From Vibrio splendidus (GTDB lineage: Bacteria > Pseudomonadota > Gammaproteobacteria > Enterobacterales > Vibrionaceae), in the NCBI RefSeq assembly GCF_001557875.1, contig NZ_LNRF01000001.1, positions 1,364,001 to 1,428,000 on the forward strand: DNA of 64,000 bases. The letters are read 5' to 3'. Position 1 is the stretch's first letter. Each line of letters begins with the position of its first letter. Below the pieces are notes generated by a model that saw only the letters and a list, made by a program, of their open reading frames with translations, did no database searches and was not told the DNA's origin. The position numbers were made by a program, and so were the translations under genes. Below, in pieces: positions 18,603-25,928 of this stretch.

Positions 18603-19667
18603 ATGAAAAAGATAATTACGTCAGTGCTATGTGCTTCGATTTCCTCTCCGGCTTTTGCGATTATTGAACTTACCGATAATTTGTCATTAAGTGGCTTTGG
18701 TTCAACATCTTGGGCGAAATCAGACAATGATAATCCACTCATCATTAACCGAGGTTTTACTGATGAGAGCTGTTACGACTGTGATACCACATTTGGCGTT
18801 CAGTTAGACTACTTTTACAACTCATTCAAAGCCTCTGTTCAAGTGGTTAAAGCACCCCAATACGATTGGAGTGACCCCCAGCTAGAGTGGGCTTACTTAG
18901 GCTATGAATTTAATGACTTTGATGTCAGCGTTGGTCGATTGCGACTGCCGCTATTCCTTGCCTCTGAATACTACTATGTAAGCCAAGCCTACATGACAGC
19001 AAGGCCACCGACAGAGGTATATAACGCCGTATTGGGTATAACCGCATTTAATGGGGTTAAAGTCAGCTGGACTCACGATGTGAGTGATGAAGCAACGCTA
19101 TTACTCTCCCCTTTCTTCGGAGTAAAAGATAAAAACGAAGTCGACTTCAATTCGACAACTGAGCTTGAATTTGAAACGAATCGAATGTTCGGAGCTAACG
19201 TACAGTTAAGCGGAGAAAATTATCGTTGGAACTTATCCTTCTTAGATTCAAACTTTGATCAGACGGTTAAGATTAAAAACGTTGGATCTCTTCCAAAACA
19301 AGACAACCAACACATTCAACTTTGGTCGTTAGGTACTGAGTACGAATTTGGTCAAGCAATACTGGCCAGTGAAGGTCAAATCAGTGACTTCTCTTCATCA
19401 ATGTATGCAAGTTTAGGCTATAGATTGAATTCGTTTACGCCTTATATCGTTTATGGAGCAGAATTTGATTCCAACGAACACCTAGCTGGGAACAGTTATT
19501 TGATTGGTGTCGATTATGATGTACTACCAAACGTCTCTATCAATGGTGAAGTTCAATACTTTGAAGCGCGCAAAACCAACGGAGCCTTTGTTGAAGACTT
19601 CACGCCAACAGGCTTTGATGATAAAGATGCCCTGCTCTATAGCATCATGTTGAGTTTCGTTTTCTAG
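18603..19667 (+). CDS. Porin-like outer membrane beta-barrel protein
   Basis: The 354-residue protein has a signal peptide (residues 1-19, ending AFA), then the alternating amphipathic strands and aromatic girdles of a porin, with motifs such as LSLSGFGSTSWA, SVGRLRLPLFLASEYYYVSQAY and a C-terminal strand ending in Phe (YSIMLSFVF), the usual BamA recognition signal. A CYDC pair near residues 58-61 could form a small disulfide loop. It is the last gene of the kinase/PstS-like/porin unit and is followed by a terminator at 19713. The substrate is unknown. Confidence 0.85.
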   Translation: MKKIITSVLCASISSPAFAIIELTDNLSLSGFGSTSWAKSDNDNPLIINRGFTDESCYDCDTTFGVQLDYFYNSFKASVQVVKAPQYDWSDPQLEWAYLGYEFNDFDVSVGRLRLPLFLASEYYYVSQAYMTARPPTEVYNAVLGITAFNGVKVSWTHDVSDEATLLLSPFFGVKDKNEVDFNSTTELEFETNRMFGANVQLSGENYRWNLSFLDSNFDQTVKIKNVGSLPKQDNQHIQLWSLGTEYEFGQAILASEGQISDFSSSMYASLGYRLNSFTPYIVYGAEFDSNEHLAGNSYLIGVDYDVLPNVSINGEVQYFEARKTNGAFVEDFTPTGFDDKDALLYSIMLSFVF

Positions 19668-19712
19668 TTAAGTGCCATGCTCTAATCAAGGATGAAAAGT
19701 CATTATTTAAAG

Positions 19713-19745
19713 GCCCGAGGCAGTCATACTACCTTGGGCTTTTTG
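19713..19745 (+). terminator. Rho-independent terminator after porin gene
   Basis: The stem GCCCGAGG (19713-19720) pairs with CCTTGGGC (19732-19739) with one G-U, and is followed by TTTTTTG. It ends the hybrid kinase/PstS-like/porin unit. Confidence 0.8.
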
Positions 19746-19920
19746 TCTCTAGAACTTGATTTAAACACGGTTAAACATAAGCCTTAGGTATCCTTCTATT
19801 TGAAATGATTTAGGTGATTTGGCGATTAATGTCAGAGCCGTCAGCATTGTGTAAGAAGGCAACAGGCTCACGAACTTACTCTTTTTATTCAGTCAACCTT
19901 AGAGCGAATGAATTGAACCG

Positions 19921-20372
19921 CTAAATGTAGAAGCGCTAAGTCGAAACGAGATTTTAGGGGCTCGTTCAGTTGCGGTTCCCTGCACACTTCGTCTGCTCTA
20001 CAGCACTCATCAAAAATACGGGAGATTGCCATGGTCTGAGCTTGTTTAACCTGCGATTGAACTGGCAAGCAAGGGTTACGCGATGAACAGCTAAACCTAC
20101 GACATTGTGGTTCGTGAACAAGAACGATTGATTGAAGATCCAGAAATAGAAGCCCTGTATTGGAATGGCGAGCAAACAAACCTTATGACCCAACGGGTTT
20201 ACTCGTCGAGAAGAAGACCTACGCCGAAATGTTAGTACCAGAGTTCATGCAGCTCGGTTACCCGGTGCATGTCATTCCAGTCGTCAGTGGCTTGAATGCC
20301 ACTGAAGTCAAAGATGGCAAGATCTATGGCGCGACCGACAGACGCCGTGCATCAAGCTCTATGGGTGAATGA
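19921..20372 (+). pseudogene. ggt: Remnant of gamma-glutamyltransferase gene
   Basis: Read in frame from 19930, the sequence matches a gamma-glutamyltranspeptidase region around the G-V-P-G-T motif (here RSVAVPCTL), then YGRLPWSELV, a TAA stop, PAIELASKGYAMNS, a second TAA and further family-like sequence to about 20170. There the frame shifts and jumps to the protein's C-terminal tail (LVEKKTYAEMLVPEFMQLGY, then DGKIYGATDRRRASS and TGA at 20370). The start, the middle of the large subunit and the autocatalytic Thr region are absent. Two stops, a frameshift and a large internal deletion show decay. A short frame at 20160-20372 is only the tail and unlikely to be a gene. Confidence 0.8.
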
Positions 20373-20383
20373 TAAAACGAAAT

Positions 20384-20412
20384 GGGCAAGTAACAGGCTT
20401 GCCCTTATTTTG
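20384..20412 (+). terminator. Terminator of the decayed ggt gene
   Basis: GGGCAAG (20384-20390) and CTTGCCC (20398-20404) form a perfect 7-bp stem followed by TTATTTTG. Its survival just behind the ggt remnant's stop codon supports the reading of an old gene end. Confidence 0.7.
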
Positions 20413-20455
20413 TTTTTAGTTGCTTGAACCTTGTCTAAGCAGCTCATGGAGACGA

Positions 20456-20486
20456 AAAAGCCAGTCGAACGTGTCGACTGGCTTTT
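20456..20486. terminator. Bidirectional terminator
   Basis: A perfect 13-bp stem, AAAAGCCAGTCGA (20456-20468) with TCGACTGGCTTTT (20474-20486), encloses a 5-base loop. The A and T flanks make it work in both directions; it lies just past the stop of the minus-strand TPR gene at 20520. Confidence 0.85.
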
Positions 20487-20519
20487 CATTATCGGCTTCG
20501 CTATTTACTCATTAGAATA

Positions 20520-21578
20520 TTATGAGCTTGGTACTACTCGTTTCTCTTTCAACTGCTCAATAACATAATCAGGAGCCACTTTACTTAGCTCACCTAAGCA
20601 ATCATCGCTCTTTTCATTGCCATAGCGCACGTAGATATCGCATACCGCATATAACTGTTCCGGAGAACCAGAGATCAAATACGCCTTCTCAAACGATTTA
20701 GTCGACTTGTCGATATCCAACTCTTCTTGTAATACCCCATTTAGGTACCAGTAGTAGCTGTTATCTTTCGCTAGCTTCGCGGCCACTTCAATCTCTTTGG
20801 CTGCCGCGGTTTTGTCTTCAAGACGAACCAAAGTTAATGATTTAGAATAGTGCAGAGCTGCGTTGTTTGGCACGCTCTCCAAACCACGATCTAATACTTC
20901 TACGGCTTGCTTGTCTTTGTTCTGCGATCGAAAATTATCTGCGTAGCTCAACCAAACTTGCGCTTCTTTCGGGTGAGTATTGATCAGTTCTAGATAAACT
21001 GTTTCCGCCTTGTCCCAATCGTTGTGCCAACGAAGCACATCAGCAAAAAGTAATTGGTATTTTTCAGATTCTTGCGTTTCCAAGAAGCTAATCAACTCTG
21101 TTACTGGTGGTTCAATTTGTGATTTCTGCTCGTCATCTAACGCATTGAAGTCACGGACTAAGTTGGATGTTGCTGTATGGCGAACCATGGTATCGCTGTC
21201 TTTTAGCAAGGGGGATACTAACGCCCAGCGATGCTCAAGTTGGTAAGGTTCAGAACCGATAACCGCCGCTTGACGAACTTCAGGTTTTTGATCTTTTAAA
21301 CCTCTGGCCACCGCCACCAGCGCATTTTGGCTTGGGTATGAAGCAAGCTCTTGCAGTGCACCAGTACGATTTTCAACAGATTGATTCTGATCTTGTGCCA
21401 TGTAAGACAACTGTTGAATGCGGGTTTGAGTGTCCGTCATTTCAAGTACTTGATTGATATTTTGTGCTGGTGCGTCAACCGTTTGTTGAACGCTATTCGC
21501 AGCCATCGCAGACGTTGAAATCAATGCGGACGTTGAAACCAATAAAGCAACAGCCGTCGCTAAACTCTTCTTCATCAT
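20520..21578 (-). CDS. Exported HEAT/TPR-repeat protein, heme-free relative of the cytochrome tail
   Basis: The 352-residue protein has a signal peptide (residues 1-27, ending AMA), HEAT-like helical repeats (about 65-165: ALVAVARGLKD, RHTATSNLV) and then TPR repeats (about 175-320: AQVWLSYADNFRSQNKDKQA, AALHYSKSLTLVRL, YYWYLNGVLQ). Its last 45 residues (LYAVCDIYVRYG...LSKVAPDYVIEQLKEK) align clearly with the C-terminus of the octaheme cytochrome at 38668-41052 (LYAQCEVLAR...LSKVAPPEAINQLKAR), and the HEAT/TPR order is the same. It has no CxxCH motif. It is encoded 87 bases downstream of the sulfatase maturase gene on the same strand, probably the same transcript. A scaffold role in the periplasm is inferred. 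Confidence 0.85.
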   Translation of the reverse strand: MMKKSLATAVALLVSTSALISTSAMAANSVQQTVDAPAQNINQVLEMTDTQTRIQQLSYMAQDQNQSVENRTGALQELASYPSQNALVAVARGLKDQKPEVRQAAVIGSEPYQLEHRWALVSPLLKDSDTMVRHTATSNLVRDFNALDDEQKSQIEPPVTELISFLETQESEKYQLLFADVLRWHNDWDKAETVYLELINTHPKEAQVWLSYADNFRSQNKDKQAVEVLDRGLESVPNNAALHYSKSLTLVRLEDKTAAAKEIEVAAKLAKDNSYYWYLNGVLQEELDIDKSTKSFEKAYLISGSPEQLYAVCDIYVRYGNEKSDDCLGELSKVAPDYVIEQLKEKRVVPSS

Positions 21579-21665
21579 AGTATTACCTTAAACTGGAGAA
21601 CTTAGCCTGTCCTTAGACTCGTATCTGATTAAATTTGTCTTGGACCTGTTGACCCAAAGAACGAG

Positions 21666-22997
21666 TTAAAACTTGGCCTCGAACGTAGCTTGTTGCGCCT
21701 GTTTTGCTCGATGCGCCATCAATACTGAGTCGCTGAATTTGCCATGAGCAACCGGATGCCCCATGGCGCGAGCGATATAAGCCATCGACTTATCGACATG
21801 CGAAAAGAACTTGTGCCAACCTGCACATAAGTAGTTCAAGCCCGGTTCGCCTGCACGAGTTTTGATAAAGCGGTTCTTAGGACACTCACCATGACAAGCG
21901 AACTTGTAATCACACTGCTGACATTGACTGGTCAGTGTGCGTGATTTAGCAAAGCCAAACTTTTGCTGTGGTGCGCTGTACGCTAAATCATCAAGTTTCT
22001 CGTGGTGAATATTGCCAATTTTGTATTCAGGGTAAACATAGTGATCACATGAGAAAACGTCGCCATTTGGCTCCATTGCTAAGCCCTTTCCGCATATCTC
22101 ATTCAAAGTACACAGTGGGTTCGGGCGCCCAATCCATGTTTCTACGCTCGCTTCAAAATACTGAACAAACACCTTGCCGATGTCGTTCTTCGCCCACTCA
22201 TCAAACACAGTAATCAGGAAGTTGCCCCACGCTAAATCCGATACACACCACGATTCCATGATCGAATCTTTGTGACCTGGGATAAGACGTTTGTCACCTT
22301 GCTTCAATTGCTCGCTCACTTGAGACGTTTGCGGTGCAACCGTTCTAAAGGTTTTTTGTTCTACGATAGGGATAAATTGCATTTGTGGAGACTTCACCAC
22401 ATCACGCAGGAATCGATACACCTCTAGTGCATTTTGACTGGTCAGGTTATTCACACAAGTCAGCGTTGCGAATTTGACTTGGTGCTTGTGCAACAGCTCA
22501 ACAGCCGCCATCACTTGTTTGAAAGTACCACGGCCAGCTCGGTTAGTACGATAAGCGTTGTGCAGCATCTCTGGGCCATCGATACTCAAGCCAATCAGGA
22601 AATTGTTCTTGGCGAGGAACTGCGCCCAATCGTCGTTCAACAAAGTACCGTTGGTTTGTAGGTCATTTGAAATCAACACACCTTCAGGTTGATACTTTTT
22701 CTGTAATTCAACCACGCGTTCAAAATAAGCCAAACCTAGCATGGTTGGTTCACCGCCCTGCCATGAGAAGATAATTTCCGGCGTATTCTGGCCTTCGATG
22801 TATTGTCGGATATACGTCTCTAACGTTTCATCATCCATTCTTGGAGAACTGCCTTTCTTGTACTCCAACAAATCTTGCTTACTTAGGTAGTAACAATATT
22901 TACAGTCAATGTTACACGCTGCGCCAATCGGCTTCGCCATAACATGTAAGCGTTTAGACGCTTTACCATTATATTGAGGACCTTGAGTAATATGCAT
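21666..22997 (-). CDS. Anaerobic sulfatase-maturating enzyme (radical SAM, SPASM)
   Basis: The 443-residue cytoplasmic enzyme carries the radical-SAM motif CNIDCKYC (near residue 28) binding the S-adenosylmethionine cluster, followed by the SPASM-type cysteines (PLCTLNEICGKG, FSCDH, CQQCDYKFACHGEC, YLCAGW) that bind two auxiliary clusters. This set and length are those of anSME, which oxidises the active-site Cys or Ser of sulfatases to formylglycine without oxygen. The likely clients are the two sulfatases at 41240 and 43134, both with CTAGR sites. It is divergent from the FGE-like lipoprotein gene, and a TPR gene follows on the same strand. Confidence 0.92.
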   Translation of the reverse strand: MHITQGPQYNGKASKRLHVMAKPIGAACNIDCKYCYYLSKQDLLEYKKGSSPRMDDETLETYIRQYIEGQNTPEIIFSWQGGEPTMLGLAYFERVVELQKKYQPEGVLISNDLQTNGTLLNDDWAQFLAKNNFLIGLSIDGPEMLHNAYRTNRAGRGTFKQVMAAVELLHKHQVKFATLTCVNNLTSQNALEVYRFLRDVVKSPQMQFIPIVEQKTFRTVAPQTSQVSEQLKQGDKRLIPGHKDSIMESWCVSDLAWGNFLITVFDEWAKNDIGKVFVQYFEASVETWIGRPNPLCTLNEICGKGLAMEPNGDVFSCDHYVYPEYKIGNIHHEKLDDLAYSAPQQKFGFAKSRTLTSQCQQCDYKFACHGECPKNRFIKTRAGEPGLNYLCAGWHKFFSHVDKSMAYIARAMGHPVAHGKFSDSVLMAHRAKQAQQATFEAKF

Positions 22998-23134
22998 GAT
23001 TTACCTACCTATCTTATTATCTTGTTCCCATCATAATTCCGAATTAAGTCAGTGGCATGTTATACCCTTTATAACCAATAGGAATGACCAAAAACGTTAG
23101 AATCACACCCTATTTCGAACATTTGAGGCACGTG
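22998..23134. promoter_or_regulatory. Divergent promoter region, maturase / FGE-like lipoprotein
   Basis: The gap serves both directions. ATAACCAATA at 23071-23080 matches the left half and spacer of the ATAAC-N5-GTTAT palindrome found at 43022 (read on the other strand), and T72/A84 keep the T-N11-A spacing, but the right half (GGAAT) is poor. GAGG at 23125 sets the start of the plus-strand gene. Confidence 0.4.
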
Positions 23135-23923
23135 ATGAAATTTATCAATTACAAACATTTAGCAGCAGTCAGCGGCGTCACCATGACTATTCTTCTCAGC
23201 GGCTGTTCAAGCGTGCCTACACACCCCATCGCCCAACAAATCGACCAAGAGATGGTGTTGGTTGAAGGCGGCACATTCACCATGGGGTCGAACGATCCAG
23301 AAGCGACCAAAGCAGAGCGTCCCGCACGTAATGTAACTGTAGATAGTTTCTATATTGCGAAGTTTGAGGTGACTCAAGAATTGTTCGAATCGGTGATGGG
23401 TTCATCTCTCAGTTATTTCCAAAACCCACAAGTTCCGGTTAATAACCTTAGCTGGCAGCAAGCAAACTATTTTGTTGAGCAGTTGAATGAACTAACGGGT
23501 GAAGAATACCGTCTGCCTACTGAAGCGGAATGGGAGTTTGCAGCGAAAGGCGGCAACAAAAGCAAAGGCTATACTTACAGTGGTTCCAATAACTTAGATG
23601 ATGTTGCGTGGTACTCAGCAAATTCTAAAAATAGCGCACATCCAGTCGGGTTAAAGAAACCAAATGAACTAGGCTTATATGACATGACAGGAAACGTGGG
23701 CGAGTTTGTTATCGATGCCTTCGATGACACCTTCTACAGATTCGGCCCAACAGATAACCCTAACAACGCAAAACACAGCGACGTTGGTTTATCGCACAAG
23801 TCAGTTCGCGGTGGCAGTTTTGCTTATGACGAAAATGAATCTGAAAGTTACCGTCGTGACTTCGCAAGCCAATCGATCACTATGTCGGACATGGGCCTGC
23901 GTTTAGTTAAGGATCCGAACTAA
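23135..23923 (+). CDS. FGE/SUMF1-fold lipoprotein without catalytic cysteines
   Basis: I place the start at ATG 23135 (GAGG 6 bases upstream), which gives 262 residues with a lipoprotein signal ending LSGC (lipidated Cys near residue 26); an upstream ATG at 23084 only adds residues before it. The mature part is an FGE-sulfatase domain: MVLVEGGTFTMGSN, FYIAKFEVTQELF, YRLPTEAEWEFAAKGG, GLYDMTGNVGEF, SVRGGSFAYDENESESYRR. Genuine aerobic FGE has a cysteine pair in the last motif (RGGS..C....C); here those positions are Tyr/Asp/Glu/Ser and the lipobox Cys is the only Cys. It is therefore unlikely to make formylglycine. It is followed by the PafA-like phosphatase gene after 182 bases. Confidence 0.88.
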   Translation: MKFINYKHLAAVSGVTMTILLSGCSSVPTHPIAQQIDQEMVLVEGGTFTMGSNDPEATKAERPARNVTVDSFYIAKFEVTQELFESVMGSSLSYFQNPQVPVNNLSWQQANYFVEQLNELTGEEYRLPTEAEWEFAAKGGNKSKGYTYSGSNNLDDVAWYSANSKNSAHPVGLKKPNELGLYDMTGNVGEFVIDAFDDTFYRFGPTDNPNNAKHSDVGLSHKSVRGGSFAYDENESESYRRDFASQSITMSDMGLRLVKDPN

Positions 23924-24028
23924 CTTAAACTGTTAACCAGCTAAAGAAGCGAACGAACAAAAGATGCCGACGGTTATGGCTCAATAATCTTCACCAACAA
24001 TACTAAAAATACGATTCGCACTGTACAC

Positions 24029-24085
24029 ACGTTAGAAATCTGGCCAAACATTAGAAGTCTGACCAAACGTTAGAACTCTGCGGCA
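24029..24085 (+). repeat. Three tandem 19-bp repeats upstream of the phosphatase gene
   Basis: Three adjacent copies, ACGTTAGAAATCTGGCCAA (24029-24047), ACATTAGAAGTCTGACCAA (24048-24066) and ACGTTAGAACTCTGCGGCA (24067-24085), end 20 bases before the phosphatase start codon. The core A-C-R-T-T-A-G-A-A-N-T-C-T-G is kept in all three, which suggests repeated binding sites or a leader element. It does not match a Pho box (11-bp units). Confidence 0.75.
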
Positions 24086-24105
24086 ACAGTGAATAAGGAA
24101 ACTCT

Positions 24106-25788
24106 ATGCAATACACCAAGCTTTCAGGACTCACACTCGCGTTACTCTGTGCCCTCCCAGCTTCGGCTGCGGACAAGCCAGATCTAGTCCTTCAAATCAC
24201 GGTAGATGGCCTGCGCGCAGATCTAATCGAGCGATATAAGCACAACTTCGGTGAAGGCGGTTTCCGGTACTTAATGGATGAGGGTACTTACTACACCAAC
24301 GCGAACTACCAACATGGCAACACGGAAACGATTGTGGGACATGTGTCGCTTGCAACAGGTGCTCCACCGAGCGTACACGGCATGGTAGGTAATGTTTGGT
24401 ATGACCGTAGCGAAGAACGTTTGGTGTATAACGTAGAAGACGGTAACTATCAAATGCTGACCTCTGGAGCAGGTGTCGATAAAGCAACAGAGATCGATCC
24501 AACGCAGAAGACAGCACAAGGCGATGGCCGCTCTCCGGAGCCAATACTCTCCACCACGTTTGGTGACGAACTGACGATTTCCAATAGTGGCAAATCAAAA
24601 GTGTTCGGTGTATCAGTGAAAGACCGCGGCGCAATCTCATTGGCAGGACACAGTGGTAAAGCCTTCTGGTTCTCCAAAGCACAATCTGAGTTTGTCACCA
24701 GTAACTATTACTACGACGAGTATCCAGATTGGGTATCACGCTGGAACGAGAAAGCGATTGCTGCTCAGTATTCCAAACAGAAATGGGAGCTCTCATTACC
24801 GCGTGATAAGTACACGTTGCAAGAACACGATACCGAACACAAAGTGAAACTCGGTGATTTCCAACGTACCTTCCCTCACCCATACGGCCCGGCAAGTTAC
24901 AAGTACTACAGCACCACCCTGACCGTGAGCCCTGCTGGTGACGAGATCACGGAAAACTTCGCTAGCACCTTGTTGATGCAAGAGAAGCTTGGCCAAGGCG
25001 ACGTGACTGATTATCTGTCAGTGAGTTTCTCATCAAATGACTACGTGGTGCACCTTTACGGCCCTGAAAGTCTAGAAACAGAAGACAACCTTATCCGACT
25101 TGATAAGACTCTCGCTAAACTTTTCAAAACCGTTGATAACCAAGTCGGGCTAGAAAACACATTAATTGTGCTATCTGCCGACCACGGTGTTCCTGAATCT
25201 TCACCTGCGGCAAATGCGCTTGGTTTCAATCAAGCTCAATACTTCAATAAAGACAAACTACTCTCAAGTGGTGTTGAAAAACGATTGAAGGATGACTTTG
25301 GGTTAACCAAAGACGCGATTCGCCTATATGCGCAACCTTACATCTATCTGAATCATGATCTAATCGCTGAGAAGAAGCTTGACCTAGCTATGGTACAAGA
25401 AGCCATTGCTGATGAAATTGCAAAAGTGAAAGGCGTTGCGTTTGCTGTATCAAGCAGTGATATTGCAGCCAACCGAGTACCGGATACGCATGTAATGCAG
25501 CTAATCAAAAACAACTACCACCCAGCTCGTTCTGGCGACGTGTATGTGGTATTTGCACCGCGCAGCTACATTAACGACATGGAAGGCCTTCAAATCGCCT
25601 CTACACATGGCTCGCCATGGAAGTACGATACGCATGTGCCTGTAATCTTCGCAGGCTACGACGTTGAAGCTCAGAAGGTATCAAGAGCAGTGACGCCATA
25701 CGACATTGCGCCAACGCTTTCGAACAAACTGGGCATAACTCAACCAAGTGGCTCAATTGGAGAGGTGTTACAAGAGATCACGGAGTAG
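24106..25788 (+). CDS. PafA-type periplasmic alkaline phosphatase
   Basis: The 560-residue protein has a signal peptide (residues 1-21, ending ASA) and the alkaline-phosphatase-superfamily fold in the PafA arrangement: metal site D in TVDGLRADL, nucleophile Thr in GNTETIVGH, the K-x-R pair in VSVKDRGAI that distinguishes PafA phosphomonoesterases, and further zinc ligands in SADHG and STHGSP. It hydrolyses phosphate monoesters in the periplasm. AAGGA lies 6 bases before the ATG. A strong terminator follows at 25842. Same-superfamily sulfatases lie 16-20 kb away, but this protein has Thr rather than a formylglycine Cys, so it does not need the maturase. Confidence 0.9.
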   Translation: MQYTKLSGLTLALLCALPASAADKPDLVLQITVDGLRADLIERYKHNFGEGGFRYLMDEGTYYTNANYQHGNTETIVGHVSLATGAPPSVHGMVGNVWYDRSEERLVYNVEDGNYQMLTSGAGVDKATEIDPTQKTAQGDGRSPEPILSTTFGDELTISNSGKSKVFGVSVKDRGAISLAGHSGKAFWFSKAQSEFVTSNYYYDEYPDWVSRWNEKAIAAQYSKQKWELSLPRDKYTLQEHDTEHKVKLGDFQRTFPHPYGPASYKYYSTTLTVSPAGDEITENFASTLLMQEKLGQGDVTDYLSVSFSSNDYVVHLYGPESLETEDNLIRLDKTLAKLFKTVDNQVGLENTLIVLSADHGVPESSPAANALGFNQAQYFNKDKLLSSGVEKRLKDDFGLTKDAIRLYAQPYIYLNHDLIAEKKLDLAMVQEAIADEIAKVKGVAFAVSSSDIAANRVPDTHVMQLIKNNYHPARSGDVYVVFAPRSYINDMEGLQIASTHGSPWKYDTHVPVIFAGYDVEAQKVSRAVTPYDIAPTLSNKLGITQPSGSIGEVLQEITE

Positions 25789-25841
25789 ACTCAATCTCTA
25801 AGGTTTCGTCATTTTGATTTCGAATCCGGAACCCACGCAAT

Positions 25842-25900
25842 AAAAGAGCCGTTTATCTAGTTCTGACTCACTATGTCGAAACAGATAAGCGGCTCTTTTT
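25842..25900. terminator. Strong bidirectional terminator between convergent genes
   Basis: AAAAGAGCCGTTTATCT (25842-25858) pairs over 17 bp with AGATAAGCGGCTCTTTT (25883-25899), with one G-U. It separates the convergent phosphatase and LuxP-like genes. Confidence 0.9.
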
Positions 25901-25928
25901 GATTGACAACGGATAGATTAAATCGAGC

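Noticed and set aside
23135-23923. Functional aerobic formylglycine-generating enzyme
   Set aside because: The two catalytic cysteines are absent; only the lipobox Cys remains.
24029-24085. Pho box upstream of the phosphatase
   Set aside because: Pho boxes have 11-bp direct repeats with CTGTCAT; these are 19-bp units with a different core.
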